A DNA stretch of 64,000 nucleotides from Salvia splendens. Lineage: Eukaryota; Streptophyta; Magnoliopsida; Lamiales; Lamiaceae. The notes below the pieces were generated by a model that did not search any database, was not told the origin of the DNA, and worked only from the letters and a program-made list of their open reading frames with translations. Positions 47,637 through 60,848 of this stretch are shown here, piece after piece. The stretch covers positions 35,127,012-35,191,011 of the forward strand of contig NC_056037.1 in the NCBI RefSeq assembly GCF_004379255.2, given 5' to 3'. The translations under genes and the position numbers were made by a program. Each line of letters starts with the position of its first letter. The stretch's first letter is position 1.

Positions 47637-48810
47637 GAGCACCCGCAACGCGGGCCGCCCGCTTTCCGCGTTTCGTGCCGGCAGAACGGAACCGGCCCGC
47701 GACGCATTGCGGAGGTGCGTTCCGTCTCCGTGTCGTTCCCAAGCCGTGCCGGGTGCCGACGGCACGACCCGCGGCACGGTCCATGCCGCCACGCGCTTCG
47801 GCGACGTGGCTCGCCATGCATCATGCGTGACGCCCACTCGCCGACCCGCGAGTGGGCGTCGTCACGCTGACGCAATAAATTCATTTTTTTTAAAAAAATG
47901 AATTTTTAAAAAAATATTTTTTATTAATAAAAATTGTTTTTTATATTTAAAAACAATTTTTACAAATAAATGAATACTAGAAATTCGTATTAGCCCATAT
48001 ATATTTGATGGGCTTGCGAATTTATGATACTCATTCTTAGTTGTCTCTCTTTTATAGAGACATCCTTGAATGTTTCATGTTCCACTTTCGATGTGGGACA
48101 AACTCATTCTTGGTTGTCTCTATTTTATAGAGACATCCTTGAATGTTTTATGTTCCACTTTCGATGTGGGACAAACTCATTCTTGGTTATCTCTATTTTA
48201 TATAGACATCCTTGAATGTTTCATATTCCACTTTCGATGTGGGACAAACTCATTCTTGGTTGTCTCTATTTTATAGAGACATCCTTGAATGTTTTATGTT
48301 CCACTTTCGATGTGGGACAAACTCATTCTTGGTTGTCTCTATTTTATAGAGACATCCTTGAATGTTTTATGTTCCACTTTCGATGTGGGACAAACTCATT
48401 CTTGGTTGTCTCTATTTTATAGAGACATCCTTGAATGTTTTATGTTCCACTTTCGATGTGGGACAAACTCATTCTTGGTTGTCTCAATAAAATTGTATTT
48501 TAAATTATGTCATTTTTTATTTTTTTAGGATTTTAATTATGTCTTTTTCTATTTTTTGAATTTTAAGTTGTAATGTTATTTTAATTTTAATGAAGTGTGT
48601 TTGTTTTAATTGAATTGGGTTGAAAATAAAAATAAAAAATGAAATTGAATGAATAGTAATTTAAGGAACGGTTAAAGAACGGATAAGAAACGGAGGGTTG
48701 CAGGTTTCGTTCCTTAGTTAAGGAATGGATTAAAAAGGTACAGTGGGGCCCGCAAATAGTAGTTTAAGGAACGGTTTAGGAACGGTGGGGAAACAGCGTT
48801 GTGGATGGCC
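47637..48810. mobile_element. Harbinger-like MITE containing a 73-bp satellite
   Basis: The ends GAGCACCCGCAACGCG (47637) and CAGCGTTGTGGATGGCC (ending 48810) form imperfect inverted repeats flanked by TAA/TTA. The GC-rich left arm includes CACTCGCCGACCCGCGAGTG, and the right arm has repeated TAAGGAACGG words. Both are shared with the copy at 59338-59968. The centre has been expanded by the tandem array at 48031-48490. No transposase. Confidence 0.8.
48031..48490. repeat. 73-bp tandem repeat, six full copies and a partial
   Basis: Unit starts (TCATTCTT) at 48031, 48104, 48177, 48250, 48323, 48396 and 48469 give an exact 73-bp period. Each unit contains two small hairpins, GTCTCTATTTTATAGAGAC and CCACTTTCGATGTGG. 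Because 73 is not a multiple of 3, overlapping frames appear; these are not genes. Confidence 0.97.
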
Positions 48811-49283
48811 TTATGCATGTTTGTCGCATCATCATGGAATCATTATGCTGGGAACTGATATTACAATATTATTATACTAGTACTTTTTTTTATAAATATA
48901 ACACGTACTTTTTTAGATTATCGACTCATTGAACACCAAACATGATTTTCAAAAACAGCAATATTCCTTCAATAATTCCCCATTCGAGTATATTTGAACA
49001 TTAAATTAGATATTAATAGTAGTCAAGTTTTTAATTTCTTATGCATATCTAAATTTTTACTCATTATTAATCATCGTAATCGTTTATTCAATTACTTATG
49101 TTTTAATTAATTAAATTAAAGGGAAATGTGAGAAGGCCTCTAATTCAAGTGGCAAAAGTGATCCATTGTTTTTATTTTATTAGAATATGATATGGTTATT
49201 ATTTGTAATACTACATATTGTAGTATTAATTTCAAAATGGATAAATAAGGGGGGGATGAAAAATGATGAATGGCTCTATTATA

Positions 49284-49539
49284 CTATTCCCTCCGTCCCA
49301 TAAAGATTGTCTCACTTTGACCGAGCACGAGTTTTAAGAAATGTAATGAAAAGTGAGTTGAAAAAGTTAGTGGAATATGAGTCATACTTTTATATATTAG
49401 TTTTATAATAAAATGTTAGTAGAAATGAGTTAGTGGAATATGAGGTCAACTACCAAAAATGACAAAAAGTGAAATGTGACAAATTTTGTAGGACGGACGG
49501 AAATGGAAAAATGAGACAATCTTTATGGGGCGGAAGGAG
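49284..49539. mobile_element. Stowaway MITE
   Basis: CTATTCCCTCCGTCCCATAAAG (49284) and the inverse ending CTTTATGGGGCGGAAGGAG (49539), flanked by TA, 256 bp, with the usual AGTTAGTGGAATATGAG interior words. Confidence 0.88.
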
Positions 49540-50407
49540 TATTATTTTATGGTTTCCAAAAACAAACAAGGATCAATCATGCATCATTATCTTTTGGAGT
49601 GCAATCATCTACATATTGCGAAGCTGCAACTGAAAAATCAGTTCCTTTTCCAACATTAAAGAATCTAACAACATTTTCCAAAAAATTAAATATGAAGGAT
49701 ATAATTAAACTTCCCAAAAGCTGACCACTGTGGGCTGTTAGTTGTCTTTGTATTCTTATCATCATCTTATGCTAGCTGCATCCTACAATCATGTAGATTT
49801 GGCCTCTTTTGTCACTCTCTTTCTCTCTCTCTACAGCTCTTGTTATATCAATTTTCTGCACCATGAAAACCAGTTTGGTGATGGAGTATTATTCATTTTT
49901 AAATTGATTATTCAATAGGCATCTTCACCATCAAGTTAGCAACTTTTTTGATATAACAATTGCTAGTTTTTTTCTAACTACTGAGATTCTGGACTTGTCT
50001 CATGACAGGCATCCATCAAAGTATGTTTGTAGACTATTTTACCCTTGACGAGATTACTCTATGTGAATTAGTTATAGGATTAATTAGCTTGTAATTAAGT
50101 AAATATACTACACATCTTGAGAAAATAATTTCAATTACTAAACAAGCTGATTTATGAATAAATAAGGGACGAAAAGAAGTTTTTATTAAATTAGAATACT
50201 CTGAAAAACAGATTTAATTACAAGTACAATATATATATATATATATATATAGGATAGTGATCAATGTATAACTAATCTTAAGTGTATAACTAGAGAACAA
50301 ATCTCAGTCACTCATTATCTTAATCCAATGACCAAAATAAGTAAGCATTTTTAGTTAATAAAAATTGCATAGGGGTATTTTAGGAAATCAACTTTATTCT
50401 CATATTT

Positions 50408-50689
50408 TCACATAGACACACTATTCACACTCACACACAAACACACACTCTCTCCTTCTGTCACTATTTGAGAGGGAAATGGCTCACGTCTAGCCAGAAA
50501 CTCACAAGCCAGTTCTTGAAGATCGCCGCCTCGAGGGGCCAGAAACTGAGATGTTAAGGTGTCGGTTTGATGAGGGAGATTCCATGCCGTTGGATCAAAT
50601 AGAGACGGCAAATCATACGTTGCTGAAACTGCTGAAAATGCGGGGAGGTCGGCTATGGATAAGGGTGGTGGTGGTGGTGGTGGTGCCAC
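50408..50689 (-). pseudogene. Gene-like fragment carried in element B
   Basis: A minus-strand frame reads a poly-Pro start, then SIADLPAFSAVSATYDLPSL and LAPRGGDLQELACEFLARRE. The (GGT)n run behind the Pro tract is low complexity, but the rest looks like coding sequence. It is not the fragment found in element A. Function unknown; most likely captured and not expressed. Confidence 0.35.
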
Positions 50690-51186
50690 CAGTAGCGACG
50701 GTTGCTAGAACTCGCTTTGCTCATCTTCTTATGAAAGGAAAACATAGAGACGTGTCACCTTTGTTGAGACGTGTTGATATTCTCTATGCTTTCTATCTCT
50801 GCGACTAATCCCACTGGATCTACTTCCGTTTTTCTCAATTGTTAATGCTTCCATAGATTACCCCAATTCCAACACTAAGTACGCTACGCACATTTTATTT
50901 ATTTGTTTTCGCATTCTCGTCTTATTCTCGGTATTGCATTTTGTAAATTAGTGAGATTTGGAGGAAATTTTGAAATAGAGGGTTCTACAAGGGGCTTTTA
51001 CCAATCCCTAGCTATAATTACAATTCGAGAATGATATGATGATAATTACACCATTTTCCTTCTCTAATTTCGAATTCCTTTTTTGTTTTCTTTCCATTGT
51101 AAGTTGGAGAATTGAGTTCGTGATTTTCTGCTGCTTGATTTTGTCATTTTCACTCATACTCTCTACTCATTTGTCTATCATTTGGG

Positions 51187-51832
51187 ACTTGGGAGGCAAC
51201 CTGAAGTAAAATCATGCTAATAGTGATGTGTTTTGTTAGCAAGAGTGAAGTAAAATCATGCTAATAATGATGTGTTTTGTTAACAAGAGTGAAGTAAAAT
51301 CAAGCTAAGAGTGATGTGTTTTGTAAACAAGAGTGAAGTAAAATTATGCTAATAGTGATGTGTTTTGTAAACAATAGTGAAGTAAAATCATGCTAAGAGT
51401 GATGTGTTTTGTAAACAAGAGTGAAGTAAAATCATAATAAGAGTGATGTGTTTCGTAAACAAGAGTGAAGTAAAATCATGCTAAGAGTGATGTGTTTTGT
51501 AAACAAGAGTGAAGTAAAATCATGCTAAGAGTGATGTGTTTTGTAAACAAGAGTGAAGTAAAATCATAATAAGAGTGATTTGTTTTGTAAACAAGAGTGA
51601 AGTAAAATCAAGCTAAGAGTGATGTGTTCTGTAAACAAGAGTGAAGTAAAATCATGCTAAGAGTGATGTGTTTTGTAAACAAGAGTGAAGTAAAATCATA
51701 ATAAGAGTGATGTGTTTCGTAAACAAGAGTGAAGTAAAATCATGCTAAAAGTGATGTGTTTTGTAAACAAGAGTGAAGTAAAATCATGCTAATAGTGATG
51801 TGTTTTGTTAACAAATGTGAAGTAAAATCATG
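51187..51832. repeat. 43-44 bp minisatellite in element B
   Basis: About fifteen units of GAGTGAAGTAAAATCATGCT then AAGAGTGATGTGTTTTGTAA. The same unit occurs in the opposite orientation at 10057-10456. Confidence 0.95.
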
Positions 51833-52512
51833 CCCTAAATTTAAAATTCTATATACATATCATGACCTACATATTCTTTAAACTAAATTTCTAACTGTGT
51901 ATACGTTTCAATCCGACATGGTTCTAATTCTTCATACTAAAATTCATTCCTCGCGGCAGTTTTCTCTCTCTATGCGCATAATATATATGTCTTTCGTTAA
52001 ATTGAAAACTCGTTTAGTTTATGTTGAAAACTAGAATTATAGTCCGTCCAAAATAATGATACTCCATGATAATGGGCTACTTTTTTCTTCAGCACACTGC
52101 GGCGAGCAGAAAATACATGTCATTCAGAGGAAAAGGCTAACCCTACAGAGTACGTTTCCCCCTTTTATTTTCAGATCCGAAAAAAGGAAAGACAGTTCAT
52201 TCAATAAAGTGACGAAGCCATTTCAAAATTCTATATACATATCATGTTAATGGCGGCACTCATGTTGAGCTCGGCGGCGGAGGCTGGGGAGAGGAGGAAG
52301 AGAGGGGAGAGGAAAAGAAGTGTGAATTGGAGTTGGAAAATTGAAGGAGGCGGTTGGAGTTGAATATGGTTTCCAAAAATACCCTTGTAAATTACTTTTT
52401 ATTTAAAACATGTAAAAATAGCTAAGCCATAAGACTAATTTGGAGTATTAAGATGTGTGGCTGAGATTTGTTCTCTAGTTATATGGTAAAGAGGTGTTTG
52501 CCATAGATCATG

Positions 52513-52556
<44 letters not shown>

Positions 52557-52559
<3 letters not shown>

Positions 52560-55500
52560 CTGAATATGTGTTAGGATTCAATGTATATTCCCATCCCTCC
52601 ATTAAAAAGAAAGTGCAAAAGTTTACGGAAAGCAATTTTGTAATTTTGTTGAATTGTTTGATTTTAATGTTTTCTTCTGAGAATCGTTTGCAACTCTTCA
52701 ATGTGCTTTAGAAAATCTCGAGAAAAAAAAAGAACTTGTAAACAAATATTATGCTCACTCGTGAGTCGTGACATGATCATATCACATGAAACATTAGAAA
52801 AAGTAATCTATATATTTTGAATGAAAGTGAAATCGTAGTCACTAGGCATACGATGATATGATAAAATATACTACTAGTTCACTTAGTATATATCAATATG
52901 ATAATTATAAACAAAAAAACTCTTGTAATTTACTAGGATTATGGGGGACCCTTGGCTCACTAAAAGGCAAAATAGCACTATTGATGTTGTGTGTGAATAA
53001 TGATTATCACTCTAATTTACCTAGGTTTCCTCGATTTCATAAATTTAAACATGTGTTGCTTGCACCTTCTGCCACTCACATAAATTTATAAAGCTTTGCC
53101 ATCATAATATGACAAGCCACAATTTTTTAGATTTTTTTTCAATTAAATATTTTTATTGAACCACTTATACGTGAATCAATATTTATTTGAGCTTAGTTGT
53201 ATATCAAATCTGAGGAAATTCATAACGAATACTACTACTACTATAGTATTTCCACTATATGCAAAAAAAATTCTTTAAGAAAAATAGTAATTCACCTACA
53301 AAACAAAATAATGTATAGCAATTGGATGATTCGTAGTTCTTGTTTCACTCTTTCAATAGTGTATTATTGAAAGTGAGGTTCACTTCAAATGGATATTCAA
53401 GTAGTACTAGTTTTATGATACCCTGCAATTAGATAGCCTGTAAATTAAAAGTTCATGAGATGATGATAGAAAAGCACTAATCCTCCTTATGCAAGATACT
53501 CAGTTTCAAGTTATATCCTTCAGATTTTTGTACCATCTTCAAAGTTAAAACGACTTTCTCCTCTTATGTACAAGCACTTTAAATTAAAGGCATCAGATAT
53601 TTCAAGCTTGAAGAAGTTTCAAATTGTATTTGTGATTGACAATATTTTCTTCATGTACCATTTTAACTCAAACTTCACATAACACACAAAATAAGAAAGT
53701 TTACATTTAATCAACAGCCCAAAGATCTTTGACACAGCTAGGAGACCTCTCATTTTCAATACATACTAGTATTCATTATCATTTTCATTCATTTATCAAG
53801 AAGGTGGTATTTATATTGTAGAACATAATTCCTGTTTTTGACCTTGTTTATATTTAATATTTTTTCTAAAAAAAATTTCACTTAATTTTACTTTCCAGCT
53901 TATGCGCCCCACCTCCGCCCACACTTTTCATGGAGATTGTGAGTGTACATCATATGTATATATGTAGATATAAATTGGAATATGTGCAAGTAAAAGTCCA
54001 AGAAACTATATGATGGATATATGCATTAATTGGCCAAAAAAGCTCTGCCAATTCTATGTCACAATAATAAAAATAAAGAAATTGAAACTTACATTCCATC
54101 TCCAACTCACTGCTATACTTCAAAATTAATGTCCCCACTGACTATAAATTTTAACTCAAAATAAAAATAAATAAATCATTGCTCACAGCAGCATAAAATC
54201 ACAGTAGATGCCCCACAATTTGTCATAGCTATATAGCTGCAAAAACTCTGACAATCAGTTATTCCATTGAGGCACCTTTTATTTTTTATTAATTGTCTTT
54301 TCAGCCCAAAAAATGATAAAAAAAATTGTAAAAAGAAATTTTTACAAGGGCCTGTGTTCGTTTTTTTCATGTCAACGGCGAACAGAGATATTTTTATTTT
54401 TTTTGTTTTTTTAATATTTTGTGAATTGTGATTTATATGAGTAGCCATGTGCTATTAATTAAGTGAAATGACAAGGGTTGGATTCAAGCAAAAGTTGTTA
54501 GAATTGCATATCACGATTTTGTTTGTTTACCCTTAATGACTCCACGAAGAAATATAATTAATCACTGATCCGACATATATCAATAAATATATATTCATAA
54601 TTATTAGTATCTTATAATAATGGGAAAGTGGTGGCTATGCATTTTCCTCCTTTATTTCCACAAAAGGTTTGGTCCGGTTTTGTTACATATCCTTAATTTG
54701 ATGTGAAAGTGGTGGCTATGCATTTCATGAAATTAATTGGTTACAAAGCTCATCTACAATAATCATGTTAGTTGGATACCATAAAATTAATTAATAATCA
54801 TGTTAGTTGGAGGCCATAAAATTAATTACAAATTATATCATGTTTGGCTATATTAATATATTTCGAGCCATGTCTTAGCACAATATTTTTATAAACGAAC
54901 TTTACTAGTATTTTGAAGTATAACATACATCATACATGCAAACATACGAGAGTCCACTTATAACTTACTCATAAGAGATTACCTCAATTAAATATTTTTT
55001 TGGATAGACATGTAATTATTTACAAATAGTTGGAACTGAAATCAGATAATGGCAAATTAAAGACAAGTATTAGTTAAAGAGAAAATGAGCTAGTAATCTA
55101 GTATAGACAATTAACAATAAAAATATTAATGTAAGCGATCTATCTCAGGTTAAATATAAGAAAATTTTATCAGGATATTATCTATCAATTCTCATCCACG
55201 AAAGAGTAGTGATCTCATCACAATTTGGTTACTACATATTAAGAAGTTCCAATATAGAACACCAAATAATTATTGGGTCATTTACCAAGAGTAAAATGCA
55301 AACTACACATGTATTAGATGCTACTTATCCAAACATAAACTTATACTCTAATATAAAGCGATTTCTAATGATCATATTCATAGTTAAACTTAAGAATTAA
55401 AAGAAAAAGAAAAAAGAAAAAAAATCATGAAAACCAAAATAAAACTAATCACAACTTTGACATCTCATTCAATCTCTGAATTAATGTAACTCAATTATAA

Positions 55501-58293
55501 AATTCACAATCAAAACTCTCAATCCAAATGCACACCAACCAGTTTTGAGAATCTTAACTTTACTACTTAACCTATTTAAATATGTGACTATATATAGCCA
55601 TCTACGCTATTAATTTGATGCGATAGGTAGTTAGGAATTTATTAATAAGTTTATAACTTAGCATAGCTCAATCATTGTATTGAACTAATTAATTAATTAA
55701 TTCAATTATTATATGTCATGCAGCTCATCAAATGTGAATTTATCTTGAGCCCTAAAAATAATATTCCTTTTATGAGTAATAGTAATATATAAATATAAAG
55801 CATAAAGCAGCCTACAAATGTTTCGTAGTAGCCAACGAGAAGATAACAGCAAAAAGCAAAACAGTGGCCATTATATATTTGGACAAAAATTATAAAATGC
55901 AATCTTAAAAAGATTTTTAAAAAATATTTTCAAATGAAAAAGGCAGGGAACAGCAGCCTTGGATTTGTCTGTTATGAAAACAACTTTTGCGGCATGTTGT
56001 CACATGTAAATATTAAGTACTTTATATAAAAACTATAAAATAAAATGTTGGTAGTATTAATCATGATTATTTATTATTTTATGAGCAGAAAAGATGTGAA
56101 AGGGAAATTAAATAAATAGGGGTAACCCCCTGAACTAAACCAATGTTTTGTCTCTTTAAAACCATGCTTTGTTTTGCTTTTTCACATCTCTGCTTTTCAG
56201 GCTGTCTTTTTCTCCTTGCATCATATTTTATGTCCTCATTTTCGTTTTATTCAATATTATCTATAATGTCATGTGTCTTGTGATGGAAACATTATACTTA
56301 TTGAACTTCAAATATATGTAATTACCAATGTATTGGTTTAAGACAACTTGAGTGCAATTTGAAATAGTTTAATTGGTCGAATGAATTTTAATAAGAAGAA
56401 AATTAAATAAACTTGCATTCATAATTTAAATAGGATGTGTTTTCTTTAGCATCAATCCATTGCTGGCCGAGTCATGGCATTATTTAACTTTATTGAAATC
56501 AAACTATTCTTAGATATTAACGATCTGAAGTTGACACGCAATCAATATGAAAATTGACATAATGAATCTCCATAGTGTTGATAGTGCCAAGTCTTTCTTA
56601 TCCTAGAAATTGGTTCAACATAACATTTGTGTAGGTTGGGGCCAAGAGTTAGGGAGGATTATTTCTATTCAATATCACATGTCTCCTTTTTCCCACAATG
56701 TCACTTCATTATTTCATTTGGATGCATTTAATTCAATAAAAGGAAGAGAATGAGACCTTATTCTTCGTCTATGTTCCATGTATTTTAATTTCGGATTAAT
56801 TAATATTATCCATCACTTTAATAGCTTCAACTCATATTGCACCCACGACAGAGCTTGTCAATAATCTTAAATAGTATATCAGTTTTCATTCTATAAATCG
56901 ATTTTTTAGTTTATATATGCCTCATAAATATATAGTCCATTTATACAACCCCACGACACTTGCATATTGGCTATCCACGTGGCATGAATTGGTTTAGTTT
57001 TGCCCACTTAATAATGGTATTATAATCAACATTTTTTTTGGCAAATTTAGTAGAAAAATGCCTTTACACTTGGGTGAAATAAAAAAAAGTTGTCCTGAAC
57101 AATGAAATGAAGTTTGTTCTTAAAAACGTGTTTGCTTCTCAATTTTAATTATGCCATTGTTATCTTTACATGGCCATATTTTAATACGTATTTTAATCAG
57201 TTTTTTCATTGTATATTTTGATGGAATACGCCCAAAGTAATGTACAATAATGGGAAAACATTAATCATTATAATTAAAAGAATAAAACGATATTTTCTAC
57301 AGTATAAGTAGCAGTTGTAGAAGTCATCAATTCCTTTCTCTTATTCTCAATTTCATTTTTTAAGATAGCGATGGTTTACAACTCTATCCTATTTCTACCA
57401 TTAGTTTATTAATTCTCAAAATTTTAAAGTTGAGGGTTCATTTCAAGAGTTGTCCATAAAGCAAATAAGATGATACTAATATACATGGTACACTTTTACA
57501 ATTTTAGTTCGACCAAGCTTTTATACGTGTTTTTATCATGTTTTATTTATTTATCTTCCTACCAAATTGCTCATGTCATATGGCGAGTGAATGCCGTTGA
57601 CACAAGAAAATGATAATAAATAATTAAAAAAAGAAAAAAATATATACGTCCAGCTACATAAAATAAAGTGAAGTTGAAATGTGCTAGAAGTGTAATATAG
57701 TGATAGAAATAGAAGAAGAAAATGAATTTGAGAGAGGGATCGACCTAGAATGAATGGAAATAGTGTGTTTTATTTTCGTTTATTTTGTGGAGCAAATAAA
57801 GTGTTTTAAAAATATGTACAATATGATAATATCTTTTCTTTTTAAAATTCTCTAATAGTAATATCTTTTCTTTTTAAAATTCTCTAATAGTAATATCTTT
57901 TCATCGCCCAGACAATATATAATTGTATGGAACTTTTACTGTACAATTTCTTCAAAACAATTTCATGTGATTCTGTGAAAATAATCATAAGTAAATGCTC
58001 TATTATATGTATAAAAATAAAATTGAGATGGTTCTGGACTTCCGGTATAACTTTTGGGCCTATGCAATCTAACTAATGCAGTGACCAAGTCAATGGGTTG
58101 GGCCTTTTGGGCCCAAACTATATTAGTATGTTCTGGGGAGATTATCTCGTTGTTAGATGGTTTAAAATTGGCATCAAAATCCATATTGAATGAATATTGA
58201 ATAGCATACCATAAAAGTGAATTCGACTATAAAATTGATAATTATATTGGAAAAAATTGTAAGTAGGAGTACTAGATAAGGCTTTATTCAAGG
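52557..58293. other. Long AT-rich intergenic region
   Basis: No supported gene or named element on either strand. Small local duplications: 54770-54840 (AATCATGTTAGTTGGA twice) and 57829-57905 (TAATATCTTTTCTTTTTAAA, two and a half copies). Frames in this stretch are short and lack family features. Confidence 0.55.
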
Positions 58294-58863
58294 CAGGGCC
58301 GGATCCATGTGCGAACATAGGGGTACGAGTGTACCCAAAATAAGTTGGTGTAGTTGGTCTAGTGGTATGGTTCTCGGTCTTTCACACGGAAGGCCTGGGT
58401 TTGATTCTTTTCACCAACGCCTTAACCAATTTATTTCCTGTTCTTCAAATTTTTCATTTTATTTATATCTTTGCTTTTATATCTTTTAAAATATTAAAAA
58501 AATGCATTTGATAAGGCAAAATATCTAACGTATATATATTTATTTTTCTGTATTCCAATAATATGTAATTTTTATAGTTTATTTATCTTTTTAATATTTT
58601 AATAATATTCTATTGGATTAAAAACCAACACAATTCACACACATTCTCGTGTAATGCATGTTTCATTATAATATATAATTAGTTTTTATCTTTTCAATTT
58701 TCTTTTAATGCACATCTACATAATGTTTGTTTTATTAAAATTAAAATTATAGATTTTGTGCGAAAAAAATAAAATAAAATATTAAATTTGCCAGATTTTG
58801 AAGCTTCGAATCGTTAAAATCATTTATCGTACCCTCAGACGAAAAATCCTGAATCCGCCACTG
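58294..58863. mobile_element. Non-autonomous hAT (Tip100-like) element with tRNA-Glu-like core
   Basis: CAGGGCCGGATCC (58294) and the inverse GAATCCGCCACTG (ending 58863) are flanked by ATTCAAGG / ATTCGAGG (58286-58293, 58864-58871), an 8-bp duplication with one change. 570 bp, no transposase. The tRNA-like segment at 58344-58418 lies 50 bases from the left end. Confidence 0.85.
58344..58418 (+). ncRNA. tRNA-Glu(TTC)-like sequence, probably a pseudogene
   Basis: 75 bases with a perfect 7-bp acceptor stem (GTTGGTG / CACCAAC), then TA and a D-arm-like GTTGGTCTAGTGGTATGG. The anticodon arm is TCGGT-CTTTCAC-ACGGA (4 of 5 pairs, U33 kept, anticodon TTC). The B box is GGGTTTGATTC. The T stem is degenerate (CTGGG / CTTTT), so folding is imperfect. 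It could be a mutated tRNA gene or the head of a SINE. Confidence 0.5.
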
Positions 58864-59337
58864 ATTCGAGGAAAGATAACCAAATTACCAAAAGACCGAT
58901 TTAATTAAGAATTCGAGAAACTATAGTCAAGTATATACTCTGGTGAAAGAAGTTTCTAATTTGTTTGTTTTATTAACTGGTTCATATATCATGACATAAA
59001 TATTGATTGATAATTAATATTTCATAAGATTTTATTTAAAATTTTATTTTAATTTAATTGCTCAACCGTCTACAATGTGTGATAATTAATTCTTATGGAG
59101 TATGTATATTACGAAAACGACTTAAAAAATTTTCGTTAGACAGAGTAGTACATATTTTCATACTCCCATCTAGTTTCAACTAGTTTATCTTCATCTTGTT
59201 TTATGGTTTTTGACTTGACAAGATTTCACATATTTCAGCGGATATTGTTGATATAGGTAAAAGTAGGATCAGTTTTATTAATCGATAAGTTAATGGAGTA
59301 TAAAATTTTCAACCTTTTTCTTTTGAAAGAATTCTAA

Positions 59338-59968
59338 GGGCACCCGCAACGCGTCTCGCGGGTGTCCCTTATCTCGTCCCTCTGAGACGAGACGGGTGCG
59401 GGACGCTTTGCAGCGTCCCGTCTCGTTCCCAGCCCGCCGAGACGCTCGTCCCTCCGAGACGGCGCGTGAGTTGTCTCGCACGCGCTTGCGCGACGTGGCG
59501 CGCTCCGGCGCCATGCGTGACGCTCACTCGCCGACCCGCGAGTGAGTTTCGTCATGCTGACGCAATAAATCATTTTTAAAAAAAATCGAATTTAATAAAA
59601 AAATTAAAAATTATAAACGGTCATAAGACCGTTCAATGGTCATTGTCCTTTATTTTATTTTTTATTTTTTACTCTATAAATACTCCTATTTCATCCTCAT
59701 TACACACAAACACACCTCTATTCTTCTCAAATCACCTCCATGAAATGTGTTTTTATTAATTGAATTTGTTGGAAAAAAAATAAAATATCAAATTGAATGA
59801 ATAGTAAGTTAAGAGATGGTTAAGAGACAGATAAGAGATGGAGGGTTGCAAGCTCTGTCTCTTAGTTAAGAGATTGAGTGAAAAGTATAGTGGGACTCAT
59901 GAATAGTTAAGGGATGAGACGGTTAAGAGACAGTTAAGAGACAAATAAGAGACAGTGTTGAGATGGCC
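59338..59968. mobile_element. Harbinger-like MITE, second copy
   Basis: The ends GGGCACCCGCAACGCG (59338) and GTGTTGAGATGGCC (ending 59968) are flanked by TAA on both sides (59335-59337, 59969-59971). It shares both arms with 47637-48810 (CACTCGCCGACCCGCGAGTG, GACGCAATAAAT, repeated TTAAGAGA words) but lacks the 73-bp array. Confidence 0.82.
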
Positions 59969-60252
59969 TAAAGTTTTGAGAGAAACATGTATCCCTTCAC
60001 ACCACTCACAAAAATTTGAAATTATGTGAGTTACTTTTTGTGTAAATTCTTTCAAGCAAACATGTGAAATAGGATTGCGATTGAATCCTCATAAAAGGAC
60101 TTTTATAATACGTCTTAAATTGAGAGATTATATAAAATTTAATGTTTTGTGGAGAGAGTCAATGCCTTTTAGAATAGGCGCAATTGCATAACTACCCCAG
60201 CCACGATATCCAATGTCTGCAATCCCGGTTTAAAAGTATCACCTGATATTCG

Positions 60253-60673
60253 GGGAGCGTTAGGGTGCCATTATAATTAGAGTGACAACGTACCATCAAC
60301 CTTGTACTGCCACGTGACACGCTATCCAGTAAATTAGGGGAGTATTCAGCAATATCATAGTAAGCGTTTTAGATGAATTTCTACAGATTGCATGATAGTA
60401 TTGCGTGGATTGTAGTGTACAGTGTTGAGTATTGCATTATTGTCTATTATGCAAAATAACGGTATAAAGCAATCTATCTATATATATACTGCAACTGAAA
60501 CATTCTATGCCTATACAGCAATACTTAACAATCTACACTGCAATCCACCTATTACTATCATACAATCAGTAAACGCATACTAAATTAATATTGTTGGATA
60601 ACGTGTCATGTGGCAGCACGAGATTGGTGGTACGTTGTCACTTTAAGAAGGTTTGTCATCTTAACATAATCCA
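60253..60673. mobile_element. Foldback, Mutator-like MITE
   Basis: A long inverted repeat: the left arm has GAGTGACAACGTACCATCAA and CTGCCACGTGACACGCTATCC, and the right arm has their near-exact complements. Homology continues inward through GTAGTGTACAGTGTTGAGTATTGC and its inverse. Flanks TGATATTCG / TGATATTCA (60244-60252 and 60674-60682) form a 9-bp duplication with one change, as in Mutator-like elements. No coding sequence. Confidence 0.75.
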
Positions 60674-60848
60674 TGATATTCAGTCTCAATTATGATAAAC
60701 GCATTGGTTCGTAAATAAATACAAGTATACATGTAACGAAAAAAAACCATAAATAGAAGAACATAAGCCCCACAAGCCAAAATATATTTACCACTTAAAA
60801 ACTTATGGAAAACAAAATTAAAACGTTGATCATGCAAGAAGTAGCTAG

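Larger units (their letters stand above)
50250..52516. mobile_element. TA-microsatellite-flanked element B, related to element A
   Basis: The ends TAGGATAGTGATC and GATCATGACCCTA lie in (TA)n (left about 50228-50249, right about 52517-52556). The left 60 bases match the left end of element A (TATAACTAATCTTAAGTG..AACTAGAGAACAAATCTCAG), and the right ends also match (TTTGTTCTCTAGTTAT..AGAGGTGTTTGCCATAGATCA). It contains a coding-like patch at 50408-50760, a minisatellite at 51187-51832 and a GC-richer patch at 52245-52365. No transposase. Confidence 0.78.

Noticed and set aside
47591..47884. Arg-rich frames on both strands
   Set aside because: GC-rich arm of the Harbinger-like MITE. The same arm at 59290-59573 gives different frames, so there is no conserved protein.
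48024..48528. Overlapping 60-80 codon frames with repeated LILGCLYFIETSLN text
   Set aside because: They are translations of the 73-bp tandem array in successive frames, not a protein family.
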